Shown here: one piece after another, positions 22,931 to 33,648 of the stretch
How positions within the stretch are numbered: position 1 is the first letter of the stretch
Layout of the letters: each line of letters begins with the position of its first letter
Source: Lolium rigidum
Taxonomy: Eukaryota > Streptophyta > Magnoliopsida > Poales > Poaceae
Assembly: GCF_022539505.1 (NCBI RefSeq)
Contig: NC_061514.1
Coordinates: 329,637,090-329,701,089 of the forward strand
DNA: 64,000 nt
Direction of reading: 5' to 3'
The notes under the pieces: model-generated
The model's database searches: none
The model's input: the letters and a program-made list of their open reading frames with translations, nothing else
What the model was told of the DNA's origin: nothing
Program-made: the position numbers and the translations under genes

Positions 22931-25900
22931 TCATTTCTTTCCTTGTGTCCCTTCTTGCTTACGATTGTGCCGTATCCATGGAGCATCCTCATCATTTAAC
23001 TTAATGCTTGGGTCGGTGTTCACTTTGAAGGCGGAATTTCAGCAAACATATTATAATCTTCTGACATGTCTGTCTTGTCCTCCACTCCCACGATGTTTCT
23101 TTTCCCTGAAAGAACAATGTGGCGCTTTGGATCATCGCATGATGTACTGATCGTTTTCTTATCTTTCCGTTTCCTCGGTTTGCTACTCATGTCCTTCACA
23201 TAGAAAACCTGAGCGACATCTTTCGCTAGGACAAATGGTTCGTCAAGGTAACCAAGATTGTTGAAATCCACCATTGTCATTCCGTATTGCTGGTCCACCT
23301 TTACCCCACCTCCTCGTTAGCTTGAACCATTCGCACCGGAACAAAGGGACCCTAAAGGAGGGTCCATAGTCAAGTTCCCATATCTCCTCTATGTAACCAT
23401 AATATGTGACCTTTTGCCCATTCTCGGTTGCCGCATCAAAGCGGACACCACTCGTTTTGGTTGGTGCTCTTTTTATCTTGGGCGATCGTGTAAAATGTAT
23501 TCCCATTTATCTCGTACCCTTGGAAAGTCGTTATAGTCGAAGATGGTGTCTTGGCCAACATGTACGACTGATCTACAACATGTTCGTCATTCATTAAATG
23601 TTTTCTCAACCAACTGCCGAAAGTCTCCATGTGGGCCTTCCTAATCCAGGATTCGGGCTTCCCGGGGTTTTCCGAGCGTAAAATATTCTTGTGTTTCTCA
23701 AAGTACGGAGCCACCAAGCTGGAATTGGTCGAACCGTGTGGTGTGCTTCAGTCAGAGAATGGCCGTCCATACATATCGTTGATTTCCTTCCGATCGTGCC
23801 TTTTCCACTTAGTCTCCCCTCGTGCCGCGATCGAGGAAGACCAATCGGCTTAAGGTCAGGAATAAAGTCAACACAAAACTCAATTACCTCCTCATTTCCA
23901 TAGCCCTTGGCGATGCTTCCTTCTGGCCTAGCACGGTTACGAACATATTTCTTTAATATTCCCATGAACCTCTCGAAGGGGAACATATTGTGTAGAAATA
24001 CGGGACCGAGAATGGAAATCTCATCGACTAGGTGAACCAGGAGGTGCGTCATAATATTGAAGAAGGATGGCGGGAACACCAACTCGAAACCGACAAGACA
24101 TTGGATCACATCGTTCCGTAACCGTGGTAGAACTTCGGATTGATTACCTTCTCGAGAGATTGCATTGAGGAATGCACATAGCTTCACAATGGCTACTCGA
24201 ACATTTTCCGGCAGGAGCCCCTCAAAGCAATCGGAAGCAATTGCGTCATAATCACGTGGCGGTCGTGAGACTTCAGGTTTTGGAACTTTTTCTCCGCCAT
24301 GTTTATTATTCCCTTTATATTGGACGAGAATCCGGACGGGACCTTCATACCGCTCGGGCATTCAAAAAGATGACCTTCTCTTCTTTGGTCGGAGCGTAGT
24401 CGGCACGACCTTGAAACCGTTCCGGATGCCGGTCATCGTGGTCTTTCAAACTTTGTCTGGTCCCGCCGTGCTTCCTTTGTATCATTTGACTTCCCATACA
24501 CGCCCAAGAAGCTTAGGAGGTTCACGCAAATATTCTTCGTAACGTGCATCACGTCGATTGCGGAGCGGACTTCTAGGACTTTCCAATATTCTAGCTCCCG
24601 TAATATAGATTTCTTCTTCCACATGGCTGCGTGCCCGTCGGCTCCCTTCGGAACCGATTGTCCGCCGGGACCCTTTCCAAAGATGACTTTCAAATCCTTG
24701 ACCATATCAAATACCTCAGCACCGAGTAGTGTTCCGCAGGCTTCGGCCGGTGATCTGCCTTGCCGTTGTAATGCTTGCCTTTCTTTCTTACTCGGATGAC
24801 CTTTCGGAAGAAATCGACGATGCCCGGGTACACGTTCTTCTTACAATTTGGCAAATGTACACTTTCAGCCTCATGTAAGCAGTGCGTGCATGCATTGTAT
24901 CCCTTATTTGACAGTCCCGAAAGGTTACTAAGAGCAGGCCAATCGTTGATGGTTACGAAAAGCAACGCTCGTAGGTCAAATTCCTCTTCTTTGTGCTCAT
25001 CCCACACACGGACACCAGGTCTGCCCTACAGCTGTAAAAGTTCATCAACTAATGGCCTTAGGTACACATCGATGTCGTTGCCGGGTTGCTTCGAACCTTG
25101 GATGAGCACTGGCATCATAATGAACTTCCGCTTCATGCACAACCAAGGAGGAAGGTTGTAGATGCATAGAGTCACGGGCCAGGTGCTATGGATGGAGCTC
25201 TGCTCGCCAAAAGGATTCATGCCATCCGTACTTAGACCAAATCTTATGTTCCTTGCGTCAGCTGCAAAATCTTTGAACTCTCTGTCGATCTTTCTCCATT
25301 GCGTTCCATCTGCGGGGTGTCTCAACTCCCCGTCCGACTTACGGTCCTCTTTGTGCCATCGCAACAACTTGGCATGCTCTTTGTTCCCGAACAGTACGTT
25401 TCAACCGTGGTATTATAGGAGCATACCACATCACCTTGGCGGGAACCCTCTTCCCGGGTTTCTCGGCCCTCAACATCGTCACCGGGGTCATCGCCTCTGA
25501 TATTATAACGCAATGCAGTGCATACCGGGCATTCATTCAAATTCTCGTATTCACCGCGGTAGAGGATGCAGTCGTTGATGCATGCATGTATCTTCAGAAC
25601 CTCTAAACCTAGAGGGCAGACAACCTTCTTTGCTTCATACGTACTGGCGGGCAACTCGTTATTCTTTGGAAACATATTCTTCAACATTTTCAGCAAGTTT
25701 TCAAATGCTGAGTTAGCTACACCTCGCTCGTGCCTTCCATTTCAGCAAATCCAGTGTGCAGCCCAGCTTTTTCAGACCATCATCGCATCCGGGTACAGCG
25801 CCTTCCTGTGATCCTCTAACATGCGATCCAAATTCTCCCTCTCCTTTTCGGTTCCGCAGTCGTCTCCTTGCATCAGCAATGGTCCGACCAAGATCATCAA

Positions 25901-26274
25901 CGGGATCATCACGTGCCTCTTCTTCACCTTCCCCTTCACCTTCCCCTTCACCTTCGAGCATCCTCCATGAAAGTATCACCGAAATGAGCAAGATAGCTTT
26001 CATCGATGAAATCATCCCCTTCTTCATCTTCTTCCATTATAACCCCTCTTTCTCCATGCTTGGTCCAACAATTATAGCTTGGCATGAAACCGTGCCGAAG
26101 CAGGTGCATGTGAACATCTCTTGAGGAAGAGTAACCCTTCCGATTCTTACAGTTAACACATGGACAGATAACAAAACCCCCCTGCTTGTTCGCATTAGCC
26201 ACTACGAGGAAATCTTTCAAACCCGTACTGAACTCGCCGGAGAGTCGGTTACCGTACATCCATTGCCGATTCAT
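22931..26274 (-). pseudogene. CACTA 1 TNPD-type transposase
   Basis: From ATG at 26274 the frames run: transposase-associated domain (MNRQWMYGNRLSGEF, CPCVNCKNRKGY, HLLRHGFMPSYNCWTKHGE; 26274-26050); an acidic GEGEGEGEGEEE linker; the tnp2/Transposase_21 domain (KVVCPLGLEVLKIHACINDC at about 25600, STDGMNPFGEQSSIHSTWPV at about 25220, GSKQPGNDIDVYLRPLVDEL at about 25070, NKGYNACTHCLHEAESVHLP at about 24880); a DUF4218 region (FFNIMTHLLVHLVDE, LHNMFPFERFMGILKKYVRN); and a DUF4216 region (VTYYGYIEEIWELDYGPSFR) ending near 22931. About eight frameshifts or stops break it, e.g. near 25955, 25430, 24830 and 23035. In the family this protein cuts and pastes the element. Convergent to the small plus-strand ORF. 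Confidence 0.88.
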
Positions 26275-26624
26275 CTGCATTATTATAATATAAAATATAT
26301 AATTAACCATCATGCATTTGTTAAACTAACTAGCTACAAACAATATAAATTAAACAATGAACTACACACACATGCATATTTTATCAATGACACATCAAAG
26401 GTTCAAGTTGCTAACCGCGATCGAGGAGGAAAAAATAAATGAGAAAGCTCAAGTGTGGCTCCAACACTTCATATCATGTTTGTTTCATGCTCTTGGGGCA
26501 TTTCATCAAACACCTTATGTGCATAAGAGGAACCAAAAGCAAACCTAATACTCACTTGTGAAGTTTGTGAAGAGAATGGCTCCAAATGGCTAAGTGTTGG
26601 CTGCTTGGATGGGTATATATGGGG

Positions 26625-26870
26625 AGGGGCTTTAGTCCCGGTTGGCTCTGCCAACCGCGACTAAAGGCCTTCGGGCACCTTTTTAGTCGCGGTTGGCCTG
26701 GCCAACCGCGACTAAAGCCCCCCACGTGCACCAGCTGGCCACCGTGCGCCCTGGGCCCAGGTCTTTGGTCGCGGTTCGCCACCCGAACCGCGACTAAAGG
26801 TCCCATTAGTCGCGGTTCCTTTACCTTCGCGACTTATGGTGCTGGACGGAAGCCTGTTTTTCTACCAGTG
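26625..26870. repeat. Right subterminal repeat cluster of CACTA 1
   Basis: TTTAGTCGCGGTTGGC / GCCAACCGCGACTAAAG pairs between about 26630 and 26830, then the terminal inverted repeat. The cluster lies 350 bp upstream of the transposase start. Confidence 0.85.
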
Positions 26871-27010
26871 GTAGAAGGCCCTGGTGAACCCGTCGGGTCA
26901 TGGCGCCTTGTCGCTTGAAGATCCAAATATGACACTCTTAGCCTCTTCTTTCGGAAATTTCCATCGAAACCGTAGCCCAGCAAATTCCCATCCATACACC
27001 CTGAGATAAA
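26871..27010 (-). pseudogene. LINE ORF2 fragment, 5' part (continues at 15644)
   Basis: On the minus strand the frame reads EEAKSVIFGSSSDKAP, stop, PDGFTRAFY, and then resumes across the CACTA insertion as KASWNII. This is the start of the RT domain (APGPDGF motif, here with Gly changed to a stop). Similarity fades near 27010, so the LINE is 5'-truncated. Confidence 0.82.
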
Positions 27011-28129
27011 TGTCACTGTGAGGTTTTAGTTAGGATACCTATGAAGATAGAGTGAATTTTTGCAGTGTTAACACAGCACCTGAAACACAAGCAAAGGTTT
27101 TTTCCTATTTTTATCAGCACAGGCAATGTTAGATTTACCGCTGAAATGTTTAGGCATACACTTTGGTACATAACAACGACTTGATATTTATTCTCAAAAA
27201 ATACGACAATATATTTGTTCATATGTATAGTGCGCTGTCACACGTCATGTTCATTCAACTGGTAATGCTATTCAAGGGAGGGTTAGTGAACAGTCCTAGC
27301 ATTTAACAAGTTTTTGAGTTGATGCCAATCACGGCAGACTATCTCTAGCTGAAAAGAAAGATGACTCTCTATCATCACACAGCTGTCCGGCCCGGCCGCC
27401 CACACTTCTCAAATGTCATATCGCAACTGTTTCGAATTTTTTATTTGTCAGCTTCCAAGCGAAAACAGTGCAAAACAAATAATCCATCCGTTCAACAACA
27501 GCGACGCCGATCTCGCACCAAACATGCATGAATGGATGATGGATCCTGATCCGATCGTTTTCGGCTCTTGAAATTTCCACGGAGCGGACAGGAGCAGCGA
27601 CGAGCCGACGAACCGTCGACGACGACGACTGGTCGGATTGGCGTGGCACGAACAGGTCACACTTAGTCAAAATAGAATGATAAATCGACAGACATATGTG
27701 GAATGAGTGATCCTCTCTAACGAGTGCGCTGCTGGTGACGACGCGCGCAGCAACAAAAAAGTTCCCCTCCATCGTGTACTGCTTGGCGCTGCATTGGATG
27801 GTTCCGGCAACTTGGTAGAATAACTAATCAGTTCTCTCGTAATGCTACTTGCCTACCTCCATTTTTTCTCAAAATTGAGCTGTACGTGAACTTCTGGTTG
27901 ATTGGACAGCCGAAATACACGCGCGCCCGACTTTTCAGGCTCGAAAGTACAGTATTTTCGTGATCCTGCAGCTGTTCCTGATCATATTTGGATTGCCATT
28001 TGCAAAAATACCGGTAGTTCTTCCGATACAATGCCATTCAGCAGCTTCCAACTGAATTTTCCATGCGTGCGACAGCTACGGTGTCGTCGGGGCGCTCACT
28101 TTTTCAACGAAGCGCAGAAGGCAGCGAGC
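27011..28129. other. Spacer without a recognised gene
   Basis: Short frames at 27416-27772 (both strands around it) and 27902-28147 have no recognisable domain. I see no terminal repeats here. Confidence 0.4.
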
Positions 28130-28450
28130 TATGTCGATCTCCATTGATCCTTACTGCGAATGCGGCGGCCGGCACTGGTGAAGTGGTGAGCGCGAGTTGG
28201 GCACACGTCGGTTTCACTGTTTCAGGCGGGAGCCTGCCGTTCCACTGGTCAGTATATGCCGGCAAGTGGCCACTGGCCAGTATATGCGGCCGCTTTTGGA
28301 AGCAACTGAGGAATTCAAATCCAGGTCGTTGGGCCACTGATCTTTTTAGTCGTCGCATTGCGCTTCCATTTTCCGGTTTCTGTGGAGGAAGCTTACGCTC
28401 GTGCGTTAATTGCCAGTGAGGGCGAGTACTTTACCTTAGGAAGGTAGAGA
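28130..28450 (+). repeat. Copy A of a local duplicated non-TE segment
   Basis: It shares with 32090-32431, in the same order and orientation, GCACTGGTGA, GTTGGGCACACGTCGGT, CTTTTGGAANCAACTG, TTTTTAGTCG and CTTCCATTTT. The identity of the source is unknown. Minus-strand text TDVCPTRAHH / TDVCPTHAHQ hints at ancient coding. Confidence 0.55.
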
Positions 28451-29750
28451 ATCTATATTCATCTTTTCTTTTTGTTGAAACAAGGCAAAAGATTTGTCAT
28501 GGTCATTAACAAAGAAGAAGTTTTAGGAGTGTTAGAAACCCAAAGGTCTAGGCCCCAACACAGTGATCTACTCTCGCAGCATCTTTGGCGCCAGCCATAG
28601 AACACAACTTAGCTTCCTTTTTCATTCTAGACACCACCATGGTAACGGTCGAAGAGTGGTTCCAAAAGATACGCACATTCCTCTCTTTCCCAAAACTACA
28701 CATGAGTCAAGCATGGAATGGGAAGCCATGGCCTTCCTTGATTAACCTCTTTTTTTTTTACAACAGCACTGCACCACTCTTTAATGGCATGCCATCATGC
28801 CAATTATACGGATTGCCATCATCAAGGACAAGCCACTGCTTGATGCTTAGCCAAATTCTCTTTGTGAAGCGGCACTTGAAAAAAGATGAGCGGCGGATTC
28901 TTAAGTTTGATTGCAAAGTTTGCAACTTTCACATTTTTACTATCCACGTCGGTCAAGCGTATCCGCTATCCGAACTCGGTCTATTTTGTAGGATTAAACA
29001 AGAATTTTCTTTTTTCGCATTTTGGAGGTGCCCAAGGTCTCTAAACTGAGATAGGCATCGAGGAAGAAGTGAGGCCCTCAAATTGCATCTTGTAGGCCAA
29101 GGGCGAGTAGGACCCATTGTTGGCTAGCTTCCATAATTGATCGTTTTGGTAGAGTCATCGGTGAGGTGAATGTGTTGGAGGTTCTCCCAATTGTTGATAA
29201 ATTGTGCAATGTGCTCCATGTTAAGGCCCCCTTGCGTGTTGATTTACGAAAACCGGAAGTTCTTCTCCATGGCTTTCCGGGCGGTGAAAATTTTCTTGCA
29301 GGAGGGGATCAATGTTTCTAAGCCGGCTTCTATCTATCCAAGAACATCCCCAAAAAAAGGCCTTTCTACCATCCCCAATGGTGACTTCTGTGGCTCCCAC
29401 AAAGAGAGTGAGATTATGTGCATTACCAGAATTTCTGAGACCAATCCAAGGATTCATATCATCCGTCCATTCCAACCAAATCCACCTTATTTGGAGGGCC
29501 GCGGCAAACTTGTCGAGGTTGAGAATTTGAAGCCCTCCCTTATCTTTTGATTTGCAAACGAGGTCGCAATTCACCTTCCATTTTCCACCGGAGACCTTCT
29601 CATAAGCCGCCCAAAGGTATGCTCTATGGATGCTATCAATCTTGAGTAGGACCTCAATGGGAATCTCAAAGCCGATGATAAAGTAAATTACCACACTAGT
29701 GAGAACCTCTTTGACATCAATGTTGCGACCGTAGAAGACAAACCTAAATT
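28450..29750 (-). pseudogene. LINE ORF2 C-terminal fragment
   Basis: The minus strand reads IPIEVLLKIDSIHRAYLWAA, KWKVNCDLVCKSKDKGGLQI, DKFAAALQIRWIWLEWTDDM and GATEVTIGDGRKAFFWGCSW (29694-29330), then a zf-RVT remnant FKCRFTKRIW (about 28870), and the tail KERNVRIFWNHSSTVTMVVS with KKEAKLCSMAGAK (about 28600-28710). The 3' end reads TTAATGACCATGACAAATCT, TTTGCC and ends in an A-rich tract near 28465, like the LINE at 13640. It lacks the RT core and has several stops. It abuts copy A of the local duplication. Confidence 0.83.
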
Positions 29751-30537
29751 AAATAGAAATTATTTGCATTAGATGATTGGAATCCCATAATATGTGCAAG
29801 GTGTGTGCAGTGCCCGAGCTCATGATCCTCACCTAGTCGTGTCAACAAACACCATGTAACACTAAAGGCATTAGTAGAGCATCAGTGATTAGTGGTCATA
29901 TCATAATCGCAGTAGTTAACCTTATTCCATCATTTGCCTAGAAGCCCACACGTGAAATGGGTCAGCTAAAAAGCTCGTGGCCCATGTGGCCTGCCCACAT
30001 CGGTAAACACGCGGCACCCATTTCCTACATGTCTGATCGGACACACGTCTTTTTGTTTTGTTGTTTCCCGATTGGGATGTCCTTGCTATTATTCTTCACT
30101 AGTGCATGATGGTTTTTTATTTATTTTAACAGTGCAACTGCATGATGGTTTGTTTTTCCTTGTTTACTAAAAGATTTGGGATATGACCAAATCCGATTAT
30201 GTGACCCTTTCCCATGCATGACTTATAGGTTGGCACCCTTGCTTTGCATCACTTCAATTTTGCTAAGAGCAATATGATAGAGATGAGAAAGTTTATACCT
30301 ATTACTATTAGCTTAGGTTGAAGGTTTTGACTCAAGCCACGACTAATAGACTATCCCTTGATGTAACTAGATTTATCTCCTCTAACTAGCTAGACTGCCT
30401 TTTGAAATGACGTTTCAATCTAGAAAGAGTTGTTGAAACTCATGAAGTGCTTCATGAGATTTACAAAAACTGGTGTGTAAGGTTGATCCATAATCTAGAA
30501 TTTAAAATACGTAGTTTCTAGGAGTAGATGAAATGAT
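29751..30537. other. Spacer
   Basis: Nothing supported was found. The composition is mixed AT-rich, with no long frame. Confidence 0.4.
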
Positions 30538-31297
30538 TTCTCCTAGCGGAAAATTCAATTCGGCTCCCGGGTGCATATGCCCCCTCTACAAAAAAAAATA
30601 TATTTTGAAATGTCAAAAAAATTGAACAAAAAATTCTACATGAGTATCTCCACAATATGCATGTGTTCATCAAGTTTCGCGGGGAACCAATATGTTTTGT
30701 GGTGTAAAAAGGTGAAAATTTATCTTCTGAAAAGCCTTATTTTTAGCATTGAATTTTGTCTTTTTACACATGTTACACGATAAGTCGATTTTTCATGAAA
30801 CGACTTTGTGAGTGTATAGCACGTGAAGATGTACGTGCGAATTTTTCGTTTTAATTTAAAAAAAAAATGTATGTAACATGCATTTCAGAATAAAGGGAGC
30901 ATATGATCCCATGTGCCAAAATCCCGGGTGCATATGCTCCCTTTATTTGAAATGCAACTTTGACGCATTTAAAAAATGTCAAAAAAATCAAACAAAAGTT
31001 ATTTTTGTACTTCTTCACATGCTACATGTGTAGAAAGTCATTTATCGAAAAAACGACTCGTATTGTGGCCTATGTAAAAAAGACAAAATTTGGTGCGAAA
31101 ATAAAACCTTTCATGAGACATTTTTTTTCTACGGAATACAAAAAATATAGATTTTTCGCGAAACTTTACAAATGAACATAGATTGTGATGATGTACATGC
31201 AAAAAAAATCTAAATTTTTTGGAAATTGTAAATGTGTTTTTTATGTGGAGGGAGCATATGCATCCAGAATAGCCGAATTGAATTTCCGTTCTCCTAG
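30538..31297. mobile_element. Mutator-type MITE, tandem dimer, with 9-bp TSD
   Basis: TTCTCCTAG occurs at 30538-30546 and 31289-31297. Between them the element (30547-31288, 742 bp) starts CGGAAAATTCAATTCGGCTC and ends with its imperfect inverse GAGCCGAATT-like text (...AGCCGAATTGAATTTCCG). TIRs are about 40 bp. A second internal start (ATCCCGGGTGCATATGCTCC near 30922), preceded by an end-like GGGAGCATATG, shows two head-to-tail copies of about 370 bp. It has no coding capacity. Confidence 0.85.
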
Positions 31298-32089
31298 AGT
31301 CAGCCTCCGCGATGACTTGGGTCGTGTTACTAATAATGATGAATATAGTGTTTAATACCTTGTAGTATGTTGGTGGATGAAGTTGTATCCTCTGGATATA
31401 CATCTGTACGTGTATTCGTCTTTGTACATTGAACTTAAATCTTAAGATAGACGCATACACTACGCAGTATGTTCATAAAAAGAAAATGTTTTACTACCCA
31501 TAGTTTGTACCGTAGGATGATCTTCCATGTTAAAATATGGTGTCCAAGGTGTGAGCATACTTTTGTTTGCAAAAATTATGCTAATCTATTAATAATCATC
31601 AATAGCAGTACAATTAGAACCAAAATCAATAAAAATAACAAATTGATCTTTCCACACTGACCCGAGCCGAACTCAAGTCGCTATCCTCGCCCCTTCATCA
31701 TCGAAGTTGGGTAAGACTTGTCGTAGTAGAGCTTGTTGTAGTAGACAAACGGAAACTCTTCGTGCTAAAACCCCAAAGAACCAGCGCACCACTGTATAGC
31801 AACCGTCGACAAAGATGATAACCATAGATCAAAAGAGACTAACCTGAAATCACGTACACCAACGAACACAAAAATTGACCAGATCCGATATCAATGCTAG
31901 GTGCACCATAAGAGCGAGGATATAGCAGGGAGAACCTTATTATGACTTCAAGATGTAAACGCCGCCTCACTATTCCCAAAAAGACACCAAAAACTACCTA
32001 ATAACTTTAGCTATTGTCGGAGTCTAATTTATCGTCTTGAAAGTAAATTAGTACCACTCAATCGTGGGCACACGGCTCCATCCAATGCG
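31298..32089. other. Spacer
   Basis: No gene recognised. The stretch 31690-32030 looks like degenerate repeat-derived sequence, but I cannot assign it. Confidence 0.35.
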
Positions 32090-32431
32090 AGTTCGCTGCT
32101 TCCGCCTGAAATTCCAGTGATGCAAAGTGCCGAAGCGAGGGACGTCTCGTGATCCTTTAGGTCCAAAGATCTCTCGCAGTTTTGTCCGGAAAATTGCTGC
32201 CCATAGTGGAGGAAAATGCACGTAGCACTGGTGAGCATGGGTTGGGCACACGTCGGTGTCAGACGAGCGCGCCGCTCCATTGGCGAGGCTTTTGGAAACA
32301 ACTGCAATTAAGCTGCTCGTTCGGCTTGACAACTCTGAACTTTTAGTCGCCTTTTCCTGCTTCCATTTTGTAAGTTCCTGCGGAAGAATGTTGAACGAGG
32401 ATTTATAAGAGAACTTAAGGTAGAGTTTTGT
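32090..32431 (+). repeat. Copy B of the local duplicated segment
   Basis: Counterpart of 28130-28450. The minus-strand frame 32048-32332 is open for 94 codons (...TDVCPTHAHQCYVHFPPLW...), but no family is recognised. Possibly a gene fragment. Confidence 0.5.
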
Positions 32432-32630
32432 CAGTGTTTAAAATAGCAGGCTATAGCCTATAGCCGTGGTCGTTTCTAAGGCTACTAAAGATTATAGCCG
32501 GGCTATAGCAGGCTAAGCTCGTATATTCAATTTGCTAAATAATGGAAAATAATTTAATATCTACGCACCATATAACCATATATAGTATATACATCACTAG
32601 TTCACAAATGCATCGCACAATAACATAGTC
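32432..32630 (+). mobile_element. hAT-like MITE, left part
   Basis: It starts CAGTGTTTAAAATAGC, an hAT-style end, followed by GCTATAGCC repeats (32449-32515). It is cut at 32630 by the CACTA insertion and seems to resume at 44465 (ACATAGTC|ACATAAG across the GTC duplication). Confidence 0.55.
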
Positions 32631-32644
32631 CACTAGTAGGAAAA

Positions 32645-32880
32645 GCCTCATCAGTGGCGCACCAAAAATGGCTTCTGTGGCGCATGGGAGGTGCGCCACA
32701 GAAACGTCGCCACAAAAATAAGCTTTCTGTGGCGCACCTGGTCGTGCGCCACAGAAATAAGGTTTCTGTGGCGCACCGGGCCAGGTGCGCCACAGAAATA
32801 AGTAGTTCTGTGGCGCATGTGGTGTATCCGAAACAGGTGCGCCACAGAATTATTTTTTGGTGCGCCACAGAACTATGTAC
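32645..32880. repeat. Left subterminal repeat cluster of CACTA 2
   Basis: TTTCTGTGGCGCACC / GGTGCGCCACAGAAA alternate as hairpin-forming pairs, nearly identical to those at 4555-4730. Confidence 0.85.
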
Positions 32881-33648
32881 AGGTATACTCGATTTTGTGC
32901 TCCCTGGTGTATTATACAGGTTTTATACTGGTTTTATACACCGTATACAGGTTATATACTGATATAATATAGACAGATATAATATGGACATATATAATCA
33001 TCACATCATCATCACATTACTTAGAGCCCGATCGAGTTATACATATAGCTCCATACAACTCATAATCCATGCAAATTAAGAAAGTTCTCATCATCTCTAG
33101 ATACAAACGAAGTGACACCGGCCGCCGCCTACACTAGGATGAAATAGAGTACCGCCGCGACGATGGTGAGCAAGAGCGAGAGCACAAGGAAGGTCTTCAT
33201 CTTGCTCTTGTTAGCTTGGTGCGCCCTCCACTTGGCAACCGCCTCGTGTCTAGTCGGGTACCCTTTGTAGCAGCTTGCCGCCGAACTTGTGCACCTGTTT
33301 CTTGCACTCCTCCCACTCCTCGTACACTCCTGGAACCCTCCCCTCGAACACGACGTAGTACGTCATCTCTATGGACACAAGGCATATTAGTATATAACGC
33401 AATGGAAAGAGTTAGAGGGTTCACATGCATACATATTCACAAGAATTAAAGCAAGGAAATAATAATAAACCTAAAAGAAATATAGCATCGGTATCACATA
33501 AGTAATATGGTTCAACGATAACGACTACAATAGTAACTCGAAGTCCAACAACGACGACCACCGTTTCGAGCAAATTAAGCAAGTTTAGTTTACAACACGG
33601 TGCAAATTGTCTATCGATTCAAAGTAATGCTAGGCACACTGGCCTCGG

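Larger units (their letters stand above)
15645..26870 (-). mobile_element. Full-length CACTA (En/Spm) element 1, 11,226 bp
   Basis: The ends are CACTGGTGGAAAAAGG at 15645 and TTTTTCTACCAGTG finishing at 26870, inverted copies of CACTGGTRGAAAAA. GTA flanks both sides (15642-15644 and 26871-26873), the 3-bp duplication expected for CACTA. Subterminal repeats TTTAGTCGCGGTT/AACCGCGACTAAA cluster at both ends and once internally. It carries a transposase (TNPD-like) gene and a second gene with a Ulp1 domain, both on the minus strand, plus one plus-strand ORF. Both main genes show frameshifts, so this copy is probably no longer autonomous. It sits inside a LINE. Confidence 0.92.
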
